NCBI GenBank assembly: GCA_945643635.1
Contig: CALZFC010000136.1
Coordinates: forward strand, 186,001 to 250,000
Length of the DNA: 64,000 bases
DNA from: Allodiplogaster sudhausi
Lineage: Eukaryota > Nematoda > Chromadorea > Rhabditida > Diplogasteridae
Direction of reading: 5' to 3'
Part shown: piece by piece, positions 11,927 to 27,770 of the stretch
Layout: each line of letters starts with the position of its first letter
Numbering within the stretch: position 1 is the first letter of the stretch
Made by a program: the position numbers and the translations under genes
The notes under the pieces: generated by a model
What the model was told of the DNA's origin: nothing
The model's input: the letters and a program-made list of their open reading frames with translations, nothing else
Databases searched by the model: none

Positions 11927-12671
11927 CATTTCAAAATCTGCCGTGTTTTGCAAGAAGAGAAGTTCCACGTAGAATGTTTTGAATGAAAATAAAAGCTGCT
12001 CTTCATCCGTGCAGATTCTCCTTTCTTCTTCATCTTCTGTAGTATTCATCCAATGCCATTCCGTCATTCAGTTCATGCGTCTTTCTTTGTTAATTGTTCA
12101 TTTGTCAAATTTGTCGGGTCCATTCCTTTTTCTCACATTGCTCCCCATATCAGAGATATTCTGAATTTGCTTAATATAGACCTGATGCGAACCATTTGAA
12201 TGCAATTTATTAGTGACTATGATAAGTTCCTTATTTTATAAACAGAAAGGTGTTCAGCCCTGAAAGATAAGAATGAATCCTCTGAAGGGGATCTGAAATG
12301 ACCTTCGTTGGAAGGTGCAGAGGAGAAGGTGGGGCAGCTATTCTTATCGCAGTTCGAAGTTATTTCTGAGGTATCAAGTGGGAGAACTTGTAATCTCTTC
12401 CTTCACAATACCAAAGGACTACTAGAATTAAAATACGAGACTTCGTAAAAAGAAGAGATCAAGCTTGTGATATCCGAGAATTGCCCGTCGCTACTAATGG
12501 TACGAGAAGAGAGAAAGAGGAAAGATGGAGAGAGAGTGAGAGAGCGAGAGAGAGAGAGTACGCTTACGATAGAGAGAGAGAAAGAGAGAGAGTACGCTTA
12601 CGATAGACAGAGAGAGAGAGAGAGAAGGAACAATCTACGCGAAGAGGTAAAGAAAGAAAAGAAGACACAGC
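11927..12671. other. Convergent 3' spacer between the Cys-triplet gene and the ETS gene
   Basis: The two genes converge here. Apart from the poly(A) signal near 11990, it holds a GA-rich imperfect repeat with two copies of a tacgcttacgatag motif (about 12559-12606). No exon is supported. Confidence 0.5.
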
Positions 12672-15496
12672 TCAGTCGACAGTCTTAGAAGGCAGGCCAT
12701 AACTGGCAGGAGAATAGAGAGGAAAGGCACGAGCGGGCAGAGAAGCGCCTCCCCCGAAAGTAGCATAGCCTGTTGGGTGGAAGAAGCCACCAGTCGCAGC
12801 CTGTGAATGATATAGAATGAATGAGAGGGATGGAGAGAGAGATGTAGAGATCACCTGGAAGGAGTGTGGAATGAGACTACGGTAGTTGGCTGCAGCTGTC
12901 CACCCCAGATCATTCTGTAGTCGGCTAACAGAGGGACTCAGGTATTCTGATGAAGGGGAACGAGCTGCAGGCTGTAAGGCTTGGGCGATGCCTGAGGGAG
13001 AAAGCATGGAAAGAAAGAGAGAGAGAGAGAAAGAAAAAGAGAGAGAGAAAGAAAGAGAGGTGGTGAGAGAGAGAGAGTGAGGGAGAGAGAGAGAGAGAGA
13101 GATGTCAAGAGTAGCTGGCTTACCATTGAAGTCGAACTTGTATGCATATCGCTTGCCGTGCACTTTGCACATGATGTTCTTGTCGTAGTAATATCGCAGA
13201 GCGCGCGACATCTTGTCATAGTTCATGTTCGGCTTTGATTTCCTCTCACCCCATTTTCTGAAAGTGTTCATGGGGTTTCTTCGATGAGAGAGAAAGAGAA
13301 GAGAACCGACTTGGCAACTTCATCCGGATCCACGAGTTTGAATTCTCCGTGAGTGCCTTCCCAAGTGATCACCTCTGCATTTCTGTTGTCCGAGAGCAGT
13401 TCGAGAAGGAACTGCCACAGCTGAGTCTGCCCGCTCCCTGTAACTCTCTTCTTCTTACCGTATAACTACTCTCTTCTTCCTACAGTATCCTTCTTTTACA
13501 TGTTAGTCATTTATGCAAAAGTAAACGCTGACCAGAATGTGCAAAGCGGCTGCTGACTGGCCCGAGAATCTGGTACGGATCTGAAATTCGAAGGTTAAAC
13601 AAGGATTCGAGAGAACGAGCGAAAGAGAGGATGAGGAAGAGAAAGGGAGACATACAGATAGAGAGAGAGAGAAAGAGAGAGAGGGGGGGGGGAGAGAATG
13701 AGAGAGAGGACCCTCTTTGATTTCCATGTTCCTGCTTGAATTAGTAGCCTCATTATTACTCGTGGACAACAAAGATCGGAGAGAAACTGAACGAGAGCAA
13801 AATACAAGAGGGAAAGAGAGAGGAAAAGAGAGAAAGGGAAAGAGGGAGGGAAGGGAAAGGATGCTTCGCATAACAAGAGGCAACGACTAATTGGCACGAT
13901 TCAATTTTGAGGGAGCACCAGAGAAATAGTGTAGAGTCAATCAGATTGCTTTACCCTACTCTTTCTCTTCATTCTCTTCTCCTTCTCGCTCTTTCTCTGT
14001 TTCTCTGTTTCTCCGTACTCTCTCTCTCTCTCTCTCACTCTCTTTCTTTGATTCATGGCTCCAGTAGCCAAACTCGCCAAGGGCCAATTGAGACAGAACT
14101 GCCAAACACAATTTCATTGTAGTCTCTTTGGCGCATCTCACTCAATCTCTTCTACTCGCCCTTCTCTGCTATCAGTCTGATGAGGATAGGGTAGGAGAAA
14201 TAAGGAAAGATGAAGAGTGAGAGGAAGATAGAAAGAGAAAGGAAGAGATAAAGGGAAAGACTAGAGAAAGAGGGGAATGGAATGGGATGAAAGAAGCCGT
14301 TGAGGCAGCAAGGGATATTGATAGCGAACCAAGTACTGTAGCTTTCATCGTTGCTCTCCTACTTTCACAGTATTCTAGAGTCCCTTGTACCTAATCTCGA
14401 AATTATTTTCGGAACCGTTCTTTACATACTTCTTACCACCCTTGTTAGAACAAGAAAAAATGCACATATGTATGTACATATGAATGTATGTATGTATGTA
14501 TATATGTATGTATGTATGTATATGTACGTACATTCATATGTACTATGAGTTTCACCAAAACAAAATACAAATAAAAATAGATAGAAGGATAGAATCAAAA
14601 GACGCATGGATAGAGAATAAAGAAAGAAAGATGAAGAAGGAGAGAGAAGAACGGCTTCTCCTCTGACACCTCTTATAGAAATAATAGCGATCACCAGGTC
14701 AATCAAGACGAATAATGGCTAGTTGGGTAAGCGGAATGGAGATGGGAAAAAGGCAGAGAGAGAGAGAGGAAGAGAGAGAGAGAGACGCAAGGAGAAGCGG
14801 CGGAGAAGTGCTATAGAGCGAGAATAAAGAGAGGTGCCGCAGAGTCCAAGTGGTTGCCGCCGGCGACTCTATCAAGCAGTGTCTGGAAGAGGTCAAGCAG
14901 CCGTTCCTTTCACTTTCCCTGTATCTCTTTCCTCACTCTCTCTCTCTCTCTCCATCCTTCCTTCTCTCACTTTCTATTTCTCACCTTTCATTCCCAGTCC
15001 ACTCTCCATCTCTCCCATCTCTTTCTCATTCTTTTATTTCCTCTTCTTTCGTGTTCTGTCGGCCAACCAATTAACAGCTGGCAGTGCGCGACTGTTCAAA
15101 GAGGAAGAAGATATCAAGAGGGTGGAATAAACGAGTTGACACAACGGATTAATCGAATCCTGATCATGTCACGAGGAAGTGGAGAGATAAGAAAGATCAC
15201 GAGAATCAGAGAGAGAGAGAGAGAGAGAGAGACGAGGAAGGACGGAAGGGAGAGAGAATTGAGAGAAAGAAGAGAGTAAGGGGGCAAGAATGCGAGAAGA
15301 AGAGATTGTATAGGTAAGAAGAGGGGGTGAAGCTGCTGGCAGATTGCGCGGAAAGAGAAGAACGAGAATGTTTGTCGTCCCCCTCTCTCTCTCTCTCTCT
15401 CTTTTCTCTTGCCGCCTGCTCTAATCGGAGCCCCTGAAAGCGAGACGGATCCGGATAATAGCTCCGCCTGCAGCTATTACCAGGCCCCCTTTCGCG

Positions 15497-15546
<50 letters not shown>

Positions 15547-16206
15547 GCCTTCCTCTCTCTCTGTCCCTCTGTCTCTCTCTCTCTCTCTCGGTCTGCTATT
15601 CACTCGCTCTCTTTCAGTCTGAGCTTCTAAATGTGCTAGCCCCCCACTGGGCGCGATGCGATATCAATCATGCGCGGCTGAATACGGTAGCAGGTGAGAG
15701 AAGAAGAGTACTCGGAGACGAAGAGAATGAGAGAGAAAGAGAGAAAGATAGGAGAGAGAGAGAGAGAAGAAGATAGGTTTTAGGAGGGAGTGAGAGATTG
15801 GGAAAGGGTGGGAAATGAGTGAGTGGTGAGAGAGAGAGAGAGTGAAAAAGATGCAGGGAAGAATATAGAGAAGCGACTTCCTCTCCACTTCAATCCATGC
15901 CGCAGTGCCAACAATAACTGAGCAGCTAATGCAAGACGACCTGAAGGTGTGAAAGAGAACACCAACAGGGGGAGAAAAACTGACGAATGAGAAGAGAAAG
16001 AGAGAGAGAGAGAATAAAAGAAAGAGAGAAAGAGAGAGAAAGAGGGATATAACCTGGTTGAGAGAAAGACGATGTCGGGCAGGCCGAGGGCAGACGGAAG
16101 GGAGGGCAGTTGAAGCAGTTCGAGACAGTTCCGAAGTGACTTGCCACGCTCTGAACTCTCTTCTGACTTCTCTCTCTCTCTTTCCCTCTCTCTCTCTTAC
16201 TTTCCT

Positions 16207-16239
<33 letters not shown>

Positions 16240-17252
16240 TTCCCTCTCTCGCTTTCTTTCCTTCTCTCTCTCCCTCTCTTTCTTTCTTTCCTTCTCTCTC
16301 TAACTTGTTCATCCTTGAGTGTTGTGGAGGGGAAGGAGATGGAAAGAGCAGCGGATGAGATAGTCGACCCTCCGTCCACACTCAGATTCATGCCTGAAGA
16401 ACGACAACAGATAATGGCATTGTTAGAAATTCATTCACTCTGCTACTCTACCTTCCTCTCTTCTATTTTTGCATTCTCACTACATACGTACCTCTCTCGC
16501 TCTACATACCTCTTTCACTCTAGCTATCTCTCTCTTTATCTCTCTCCCTTTCTCTATCGCTCTCACTATCTCTCGCTCTTCCTCTCTCTTCCTCTCCTCC
16601 CGCTTCAGCTTTTCATAACCAGAAAAGAATTGAACGAAGTCGTCCCGGCAGAATCCTAGTTTTTCTGCTCGCGCAAATTGCATTTTAATGCACACAAAGA
16701 AGAGATCGGACGGCGCAAAAAGGATATGATTGATGAACGGCATATGAAATGAAAGACAACTTGTACATCTATTTTGAGGAAAAGAGAGAAGAGAAGAGAT
16801 AGACAACGAGAGAGTAGCTAGAAAGAGAGAGAGAGAGAGAGAGAGAGGGAGGGAGAGAGACGAAGAGAAAACAGAGGGAAGTGAGCGAGATAAGAATGAA
16901 GAGAAGGATGAGTGGAGAGAGAGCGGGATAGGGAAAATAAGTGATTAAATGGAGAAGGCGGGGATTGTAGGGTCAGAGCAAAGAAGTCGGAACAAAAAGA
17001 GAAAATGAAATGAAGCTCAATCATAGAAGCTGTGAGAGATGAACGATAGGCATTTCATTTGGTTTGAATACCGTGGAATAACTGAATGGGCTTGAAATAT
17101 GATGATTACCATGATGAGAGATGCTCTCCTGGATGGACGATTGCTTGGAAGACGAAGAGACAACATTGTAGAGGGCACTCACGGAGGATGAGCTGTTCTG
17201 AGGATCAAGGATGAATAGTTCTCAATTGAAGAGGACATTAGAGTCAATTACT

Positions 17253-17301
<49 letters not shown>

Positions 17302-17408
17302 GCCTCGGGAGCAGCGGCCGCAGCGGAAGAGTTGGAAGAGATAGCAGCGACGGCAGCTTCCCTGGTGCAGAAGGGGAAGTCATTCTTAGACAAGACTTTG
17401 TCGACCAT
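12672..17408 (-). CDS. ETS-domain transcription factor, ERG/FLI class
   Basis: Firm 3' exons are 13580-13533, 13437-13311, 13257-13124, 12991-12855 and 12800-12672. They give the linker [20 protein letters not shown] and a complete ETS domain: [60 protein letters not shown] and [20 protein letters not shown]. The linker and [10 protein letters not shown] are diagnostic of ERG/FLI. The two DNA-reading arginines of [10 protein letters not shown] are kept. Phase-consistent 5' exons are 17408-17304 ([20 protein letters not shown] plus an Ala/Ser run), 17197-17110 (Ser-rich), 16393-16305 and 16150-16054. Possible further exons lie at 15940-15889, 15467-15413 and 14882-14800; the phase into 13580 is unresolved. 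No Pointed domain was found. The first intron has a perfect GCAAGT donor. Introns are GA-rich on the + strand. Confidence 0.92.
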
Positions 17409-17480
17409 TCGGAGTGGATTCCGGATTCGGAGACTTCCTTCCACCGGACGAGGAATTGAAGAGAAGAAGAGGGACGAGAG

Positions 17481-17560
17481 GGCGGGGCTAAGCGAGAGGG
17501 CAGAGGAGAACAGAAAGAGGACCGTTAAGTGAGCCAGCAAGGGGCGGGGCCAGCCAATGA
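17481..17560 (-). promoter_or_regulatory. GC-box/CCAAT promoter elements of the ETS gene
   Basis: Two GC boxes (ggcggggc at 17481-17488 and ggggcggggcc at 17541-17551) and a CCAAT box (17554-17558) sit 70-150 nt upstream of the proposed ATG at 17408, in otherwise AT/GA-rich DNA. They support a transcription start between them and the ATG. Confidence 0.45.
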
Positions 17561-18386
17561 CAGCCGGCTCATTCTCTTTCAAATCATCATAATCCTCCAT
17601 TTCAGCTCCATTTCACTCTTACTCTATCTCAATACACTGTTTCTCTATCTCAATATCACTACTTCTCTCAGACTCTCCGTTTTCTCTACCTCTCCCTCTT
17701 CTCCTTTACCTCTTTCTCCCTCTCTCTCTCTCTCTCTCCCTCTGGCGCGAATAAATCTCATCTATTCTTCTAGACTACAAATTCGGGGTCAAAATTGATC
17801 CTAATTTCATTTAGAAACTGTATTCTGTATGTAGTAATAACAATTGTTCAAGAATGTGGAAGATAGGTGAGAGGATGACGAACGATTCATTTTCTACCGT
17901 ATCTGACTAGTGCACAATCTCTCCCTCATTCTTCTTTTTTTCTCTTCCTCCCTCTCTTTCTCTCTGCCATTCTTTCTCCCATGTTCAATTCCTCTCTCTC
18001 TCGTTCTCACTAACCATCTTGTTCACATTAATATCACACCCCCTACTCTATCAGTGTCGCAGTTCCCTTTCATTTCCGTTTCTTTGTTTCTCTGCGCATC
18101 TCTAAACCCATCAGCTTCCCAATCTCCCTCCATCTATGAAAACGGAAACAACTGCGGCTTTCAATTTCCTTCTTAGTCTTGGCTTATCAAATGGAAGCTT
18201 CTCTTGACAAACCGAGTTACAGTTCATTTCTCTTTCTTCTAATTTCCCTTCTGGTGAAAAGGACTTGAATTCCCCGTTTATGATTAAATTCATTTATAGG
18301 CATTCATTCCTTCATCTTTCAGATCAGCTCTTAAATCTTTTTTTAACATTGCACATTTCTTTTCAAAAACACCATATTTCAATTAG

Positions 18387-18460
18387 TAATTCGCTGACAG
18401 TGACTAAATCAAATTTTAAATACTAATTCGCTGACAGTGACTAAATCAAATTTTAAATAC
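18387..18460 (+). repeat. Tandem duplication, 37-nt unit x2
   Basis: The 37-nt unit starting taattcgctgacagtgac occurs twice back to back without mismatch, a recent slippage or duplication event in AT-rich spacer. Confidence 0.85.
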
Positions 18461-18967
18461 ATCTCATTAATCTTTTTATTAAAATAAATGACTAAATAAA
18501 TCTTATTTCGCAATATTCCATGGATTTGTCCAATGAAGAAGAACAACTAAAGAGTATTGGGAATGGATAAGCTATCATATAGCGAGATGAGAGAGAGAGA
18601 GAGAAAGAGAAAGCGAGAGAGAGAGAGAGAGGGAGAAAGAGACGAAGAAAGAAAAAGGAATGACAAGCTTCTCCTTGTCTTGGTCGGTCTAATCGAGTCC
18701 TTCCACTTGAGTCTCCTTGTCTAACCTTAAGCACAGTAATTGCTGCATGGTTTCCCTCTGTCATACTGCTCTCTTCATCATTCTCTCTTTCTCTATCTAT
18801 TTCTGTCTCAATTTTTCTCCGACTCTGTGTCTCTCATTCTCTTGTTCTCTCTTTCTTCAGTCTTCTTATTCTGGTCTCACTCCTTCCCTGAGGTCATTTC
18901 TTCTGTAATGCTCGTCGAAACAAGACAAAAAGCTCATGGAAGCAGCAAGGGTCAATTAGAACAGATG

Positions 18968-19081
18968 TAGGAGGGAGAGTAAAGAGAGCATGAAGAAGTA
19001 GGAGAGCGAAAGAAAGGAGAGAATAGGAGGGAGAGTAAAGAGAGCATGAAGAAGTAGGAGAGTGAGAGAAAGGAGAGAATA
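18968..19081 (+). repeat. Tandem duplication, 57-nt purine-rich unit x2
   Basis: The unit beginning aggagggagagtaaagagag is repeated at a period of 57 nt with about two mismatches. Confidence 0.85.
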
Positions 19082-20383
19082 CCCTGGCATAGCCCACCTC
19101 AGCAGGTGCAATTGCCACCTCAGCTTAATTCATGTCATCTGTCATGGAAAGAAGAACGGCCAAATCATTTGAAAGTTAATGTGGTCTGTGATTTATGCGG
19201 TTCACTTCTCAGCTCGCGCATTTTCTGCCTTCTTGGCGCTTAAGTAATCTTCAGTATTCAATGTCTCATTCGTTCTCTAACTGGTGCAGCAACATTCTTA
19301 CAATCATCTGCACGCGGTACCTGTCCTTTAGTTATTTGATGCGATATCAAGATTTAGTCCCATCATCTCTTCATCTCTTTCTTTCTCTCTCTCGTTCTCT
19401 GTCTCTCCCTTTCCTCTATCTCTCCAACTCTCCTTCTCTCTCTCTCTCTCTATATCTCTCTCTCTCGTCACCTCGCGTCTGTCTCTTTTATTTCTCTCTG
19501 ACAGAATGGTCGCAAGAACCTTTGTACTAGAGCAACAATACACAAACAAGATGTCCTCTGGCGGCACTGCCGGAAAGGAGACTTTTAGCACCACTGCCAT
19601 AGCACCACTGCCAACTCACTGTACTTCGCATGACAGTGAGAAAAATAAGAGAACGACGAGAGAGCGGGCGAGATTTAGAGAAAGAGAGTGGGAGAGAGAA
19701 ATCGAGGAGGGGGGAGGGACAAGGCAAGAATAATACTACATATTTGTAATTTTTTTAAATAGATTTCTGCGGCAATAAAGGGAAACTTCATAATACTTTT
19801 CTTTCCTTCTGTATAAGACAGCAGAAGAAGAAGCAGATTGTGTAAACATTCGAAGGAAGCTTGCTGACTAGAAGGAGGATGAGAGGAGAGCGAGAGAGAG
19901 AGAGAGAGAGAGAGGGAAGGGAAGAGCGAGAGAATGGGAGAGAGACAGAGAGAGAGTGGAAGAGTGAGTGAGAGAGAGAGCGCGAGAGGATGTGAGCTGG
20001 ACAGAAGGCGTTGAAGAGAAGCGTCACGCCAGTACACTGGCAGATCCACTGACAGCCCACTTAATAATGCATGCCATGCCATGCACTCTTCTCTTGCTCT
20101 TCATCTCCTTCCCTCCTTCTTTCTCCCTCTCTCCCTCTCTCTCTCTCTGTCTCCTTATCTCTTTCTTCCTCTCTCGTGCTCTTACTCTCTCCTCACTCAC
20201 TTCTTACCCAGCTCTCTTTAATCGCTCTCTTTTGTGCGGTAATTCGTTAGGAACGAGATGGTAGTGCTTGGGCTGAGAATGGAGAATCGGTGGTCGCAAA
20301 TGGGCGGCTTCTCATTTGCAGTGTCTCCAGCTCCTCAATCTCACTTTATCGTCACTCCCTATACATTCAGTCCTCCGTGCTCG

Positions 20384-20430
<47 letters not shown>

Positions 20431-20950
20431 CTCTCTTTCTCTCTCCTCTCTTTCTCTCTCCTCTCTCTTCGCTCTAACCTTAGTATATCTCTCTCTTACT
20501 ATCACATAACATTTTGTATTCGTTCATCCTCTTCTTTATTCCAGCCTGAGATGGGTAACAGCGGGAAAGCAAGAAGAGAATCAACAAGCAAAGGAAACAA
20601 AGTCTCTCTTGAGCAGAGCCGCCTTCTCGGAATCCTCTCCCCTTCCACAGATCGAATCCATTACTTCGATTGTCTTGGACTGCCCCACACCTGCATGCTT
20701 TTCAATCTTAAAACATATAAAACACTCTTTCTTTTCTCTTCCTTCTCTCTCCTTCTCTAACACCCTTTTTTCTCCATCTCTCTTTCTCTCTCTCTTTCTC
20801 TCTCGATCGTCTTCATCCTCTCTCTCTCTCCCCCTTCATACTCTTTCTCTCTTGCTCCTTTATTTCTCTTTCTTTTCTCTTCCTTCCTTCTCCTTCTCTC
20901 CCCATTCACACACTGTCTTTCGGAAACTCATCTCTACCTAAAGAGACCAA

Positions 20951-21099
20951 CTAACACGAAGGATGAAACTCGAGCTTGTCAGTTTTAATGAAGAGTGCAC
21001 GAGAAAGTGGAGATCGCTGGCCATCTTTGAAGATGGCCGTAGCAGAGAACATGTAGAACCAGTCGAAGCGAAGTTCAGGGAAGACCACCTCAGGCAAGT

Positions 21100-21144
<45 letters not shown>

Positions 21145-21844
21145 GTTCTTTTCCTTCACTCACTCTCTTCTCTTAACTTCTAGGCCTACCTTCCTTCCGG
21201 AAACGTTAATCTTCTGCCACTCATTAAGGCAGGCATTTGGATTCTCCGTGAAGTAGACGACATAATAGTACACATCATTAGTTCTTTTGTATGGTGGTTC
21301 CCATGTCAGTTGAATGGTATTGGCATTCAACTTGGTAGCCAGAATGTGTTGAGGAGAGAGCTGAGGTTCTGGAGAAGAATTTCATTTGCTTACGTTTGCT
21401 GAATGCATTATTCTCTCGAAGTCACCCCCCCCCCCCCTCAACAACCCAAAAAGTAACCGGTATATTGCACGAGAAAGACGGGTTTGCTTTCCCCGAACTT
21501 GCTGGAGGCAGTGATTCTGAATTCGTAGAGCGAGCACGAGTCAACGGACATTATCTCCGCAGCATTTCCACGAATTCCTCGCAACTCTCGCACCAGAGCA
21601 TTCTCTGTGTGCCTGCAAGAGGATCACAGATTTTACCTTTTTACCATAAATAATTTTTAAGTTCATAAATCTGAGTGTGAATTGACCAACTTTAGTCGAT
21701 ATTGAATATTGTAGGAGACATCGGCATCATTGGAGAAAGCAGGGGCCCAGGCAATGCGGACTGAATAAGCAGAGGTGGAGACAACTTGGCAGTCGGAGGG
21801 AGGATCGGGCGGAAGACGAGCGAACATGAACGCGTCATTAGGCA
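20951..21844 (-). CDS. Two fibronectin type III domains; probable 3' exons of the upstream K2P channel gene
   Basis: Exons 21844-21691, 21612-21458, 21368-21190 and 21088-20951 are phase-consistent and end in TAG. FN3 domain 1 runs from PPDPPSDCQVV through SVRIAWAP, YNIQYRLK and LYEFRITASSKFGESKP. Domain 2 runs from PQLSPQHILA through IQLTWEPP, VYYYVVYFTE and FDWFYMFSATAIFKDGQRSP. The conserved Trp, Tyr and Tyr-x-Phe core positions are visible. No signal peptide precedes them, and the first exon begins mid-codon. The K2P stop codon lies only 17 nt upstream. Either the exons are spliced in frame to the K2P tail through a 46-nt intron (21890-21845, donor GTCCGT, phase 1 on both sides), or they form a separate trans-spliced cistron starting at ATG 21827 (202 aa). 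The phase match favours fusion. Confidence 0.82.
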
Positions 21845-21861
21845 CTGAACAGGAAGACAAC

Positions 21862-24945
<3,084 letters not shown>

Positions 24946-25631
24946 TGAAAAACGGAGACTCAATTTTTTCAAACGAAAATTTTTTTTAGCGACTATTATT
25001 GATTTAAAATGATGCAAAACAGCAAAAGGGAAGCAAGCAAGAGTATTAAAACCGTGACAAATAAAAAAAACATAAACCAAAGTATGATTAAAACTTGAAA
25101 TAGTACGATGTTGAAAGAGTACTGGCAAATCTAACAATGAGCAATGAGAAGGCCAAACAACAACTCGCGAAGCTGCACCCGCATTCTGATAGCCAGAAAG
25201 GAAAGAGCGCGAGCTACCAGCCGAAGAGTGACAGAGGAAGATTTGTTGCCCCAAGGGATCCTCCTTCTCGTGCTGCCTCGCACAATACTCAGTATCTCCT
25301 TTATCCCAACACTTCCATCATAAACAAACCGCCCGATATTAGGTTTACAGTTAATGTTTTCGCAAGCGAGAACCATTTCTAAGAGTTTAAATATGTACAA
25401 AATGTCCTCTTTGTCAAGCTCTCCTCTAAGCGAAGTTTTCTCTGGAGATTTCAGGGCATGCACATCCAAGTGTGTTACGCGATCAATGACTTGAAGGATG
25501 AGACTTCTTTCTTCCCTCTCTCAACTTGGATTAGAGCAAGGCTCAAGTGACTATTCTTCTTTTATACATCACAGATTGAGTCGCAGACTCGTTGAAAGAC
25601 AAGCGAAATCATGACTAAATGATATAATAAA
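24946..25631. promoter_or_regulatory. Spacer between ATG4 and K2P genes
   Basis: A 686-nt AT-rich spacer with no supported exon. It is long enough to hold an independent K2P promoter, unlike the shorter gaps further upstream on this strand. Confidence 0.4.
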
Positions 25632-27701
25632 CTATCCAATCAATTCGAATCCATGGAGATCTGCCTGGAGCTTTTCTGAGTGGCTGAACTGGAGGTTATC
25701 AGCCAGAGAAATCGAGCCACTTTCACTTTGCCTTACGAGAGTGAACAGAGGTTCCGTGCTCTTTCTGCTGTCCTCGTCCACTCCGCTTTCAATATCTATC
25801 GCTCCACTCTGTAATTGAATTTCTGTCAACCATCTCAAGCAGAAACCACATTAAATAAAGCTTATCCTACAATACAAATGATCTCCTGTTTTATAAAAAA
25901 AAAAACAATTAGATTAAGCAGACAAACTTGATTGAGAGTGGTGATGGAATGATGAAAGGCAGCCTTGTCGTTGAAGAGGAACCCCACTGCACAACTCGGA
26001 TCCATGTCCACCATCGGAAGTCGAGAAAGATTCGAGCAGTGGAAGGTGTCCAGCCAGTCCCGACCGCGACCCCCTCCCGACCACGCATGGGCCACGTGAG
26101 GATCCAGACACACCAATTCCTATGTTAACACGCATCAACTCAGCTCTTCTTTCTCTATGATCTCTTAGCTCTCTACAGAGTACTCATACGGATTACTAAC
26201 ATTATCATAAAAGCCAATGAAGTAGAGTGAATGATTCGGTCGCCCCCCGACTATTCCGAGACAAGTCTCCAGTTTCAGAAGACTCTTCATATGAGGAATG
26301 TAGCACTGAAGAAGAGAGGAAAAGGAAAGAGAGTCTAAGAAATGACAGCGAAGAAATACCTCGTTCATCTTGTGAGCTCCGAGGCGCAAGCAGACGAAAA
26401 GAAGAAGCTTCCTCGTCCAATTCGCAGTCGCAGTCTCTGCTTCAGACAGAACAACACGGCCATCTGTGCAGAGAAGAGAAGACAGATCCGACGTGAGAGG
26501 AGACGGAGACCGGCGGAGACAACGTCTGAGAAGACTCCCATTAACTGGACAACTCTTCTAAACAACTCAAGTCACCTGGACAGTGCAAGGGCTCTTGAAG
26601 GAGTGAACCATTTGCCAGCTACGGCCTTTGTGCCCTCCTCTGCTTGGGAGAGAAGGGCAGGTAGGCCGAGAGGTGCTGAGGGAACATCGTCGAAAAGGAG
26701 CACCACTGCCACTTCCTCGGAACACAAGTCGGCTGCTTCTTTCCCGTTATCCACTCTCATCTCCTCGCTTCTTTCTCTTTCATACATCTCGCTTGTCAAT
26801 CCCGCTTGCAGAATCTCCCCACTCTTGCCTTCCGTTTCCCATCTCTCAATATCATCGAAAAGTTTCAAGACGCTCCGTCGTCGAGAGTGGCACGCGCTTC
26901 GCCATTCTCAATTTAACTGTTCTGGAATAACGAATAAACAACAACCCTGTTAAGAGAAGGGGGCACATTCGGAGAGCAAGGAAAGGGAAAAGGGAATGAT
27001 TAGACTGACCTCTTCCGAGCCGGGCGACCAGAATGGCTTGAGCCAGCATCATCTGACAACTGCGCAGCATGCAACCCCATCCACAGTCAGAAGTCAGCGA
27101 GGTCCCGTCCAGTGGGGCGAAGCCCGTCCGGTAGGTCAGCCAGATCCGGCTGTAGTATGCAGAGAAGAAGGCAGAAAAGGTCTCCGCCCTCTCTTGCTCT
27201 GAACACAAGAATGCCTGAACTGATGGAAGGCACAAGCTGGAATCAAACCGGAGCCGTCCATCTGGAAGGACTCTCCGAGCAGAACGATGTCCTTGCCTCT
27301 CTCGTACGCATTCCGTCGGTTGGGCAGCCAGAGACTACTGTACTTCAGTTCGTTCCATGTCCCAACCAGCCGCTGTTTCAGGGCCCCAGTGGAGAGAGAA
27401 GAGGAAGAAGTGCTGCCGGCCTCTCCCCCGCCCTCCTCCCCCGTTCTTCTCCTCGCGAGTGGGAGCTGGAAGGGCCTTGCCATGCCCCTCCTCCTCAATC
27501 CATCCAAGCATTCATCTAAAATGTGCATGATCAAAATATGCCACGGCCAATACCTGCTTGCAAATTGTTGGCAAAAGTAATCAAGTTCTTTACTTCAGAG
27601 CTAAGTTCATCAATGTAAGGATATGACAAGTCGACTAGATTATACGTATTATCACATTGATAAGGATAGAAATACAAGGAAGGAACGCACAATGAAAGCA
27701 T
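25632..27701 (-). CDS. ATG4: Cysteine protease ATG4 (autophagy)
   Basis: Exons 27701-27554, 27515-27249, 27198-27010, 26906-26576, 26525-26360, 26305-26201, 26119-25928 and 25822-25632. ATG4 cleaves Atg8/LC3-family precursors and delipidates them, in the cytosol. Signature segments are [53 protein letters not shown] (catalytic Cys in GWGC), [20 protein letters not shown], and [11 protein letters not shown] (catalytic Asp and His) followed by [11 protein letters not shown]. The tail [19 protein letters not shown] resembles ATG4D. A low-complexity insert ([20 protein letters not shown]) lies near the N-terminus. All phases agree except the last junction, where CAA| and the only good acceptor differ by one nt; the C-terminal frame is clearly homologous, so a sequencing indel or an unrecognised splice form is likely. 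The start lies 69 nt after the OFD1-like stop. Confidence 0.92.
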
Positions 27702-27770
27702 ACAAGAACACGAAAATAAAGAGATCACATGAGAACAAAGAGATCAATCAGCATAAGGGAATACAAAAAG

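Larger units (their letters stand above)
17600..20950. other. Low-complexity intergenic region, no supported gene
   Basis: Alternating (CT)n and (GA)n tracts dominate. Short fragments that could be exons (for example minus-strand 19130-19080 and 19610-19500, and plus-strand 20545-20700) have plausible splice sites but no recognisable product and no consistent chain. They are left unannotated. Confidence 0.5.

Noticed and set aside
13440..13500. 21-nt microexon (gaagaagagagtagttatac plus one base) between two ETS exons
   Set aside because: It has acceptor and donor, but the flanking exons join in phase without it and then match ERG/FLI exactly.
14460..14545. TATG repeat with inverted arms, possible hairpin RNA
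   Set aside because: A simple (TATG)n microsatellite is self-complementary by composition; no further evidence.
14800..14882. ETS exon candidate ([17 protein letters not shown])
   Set aside because: Good acceptor, but no in-phase donor to the next firm exon; kept only as a possibility in the ETS entry.
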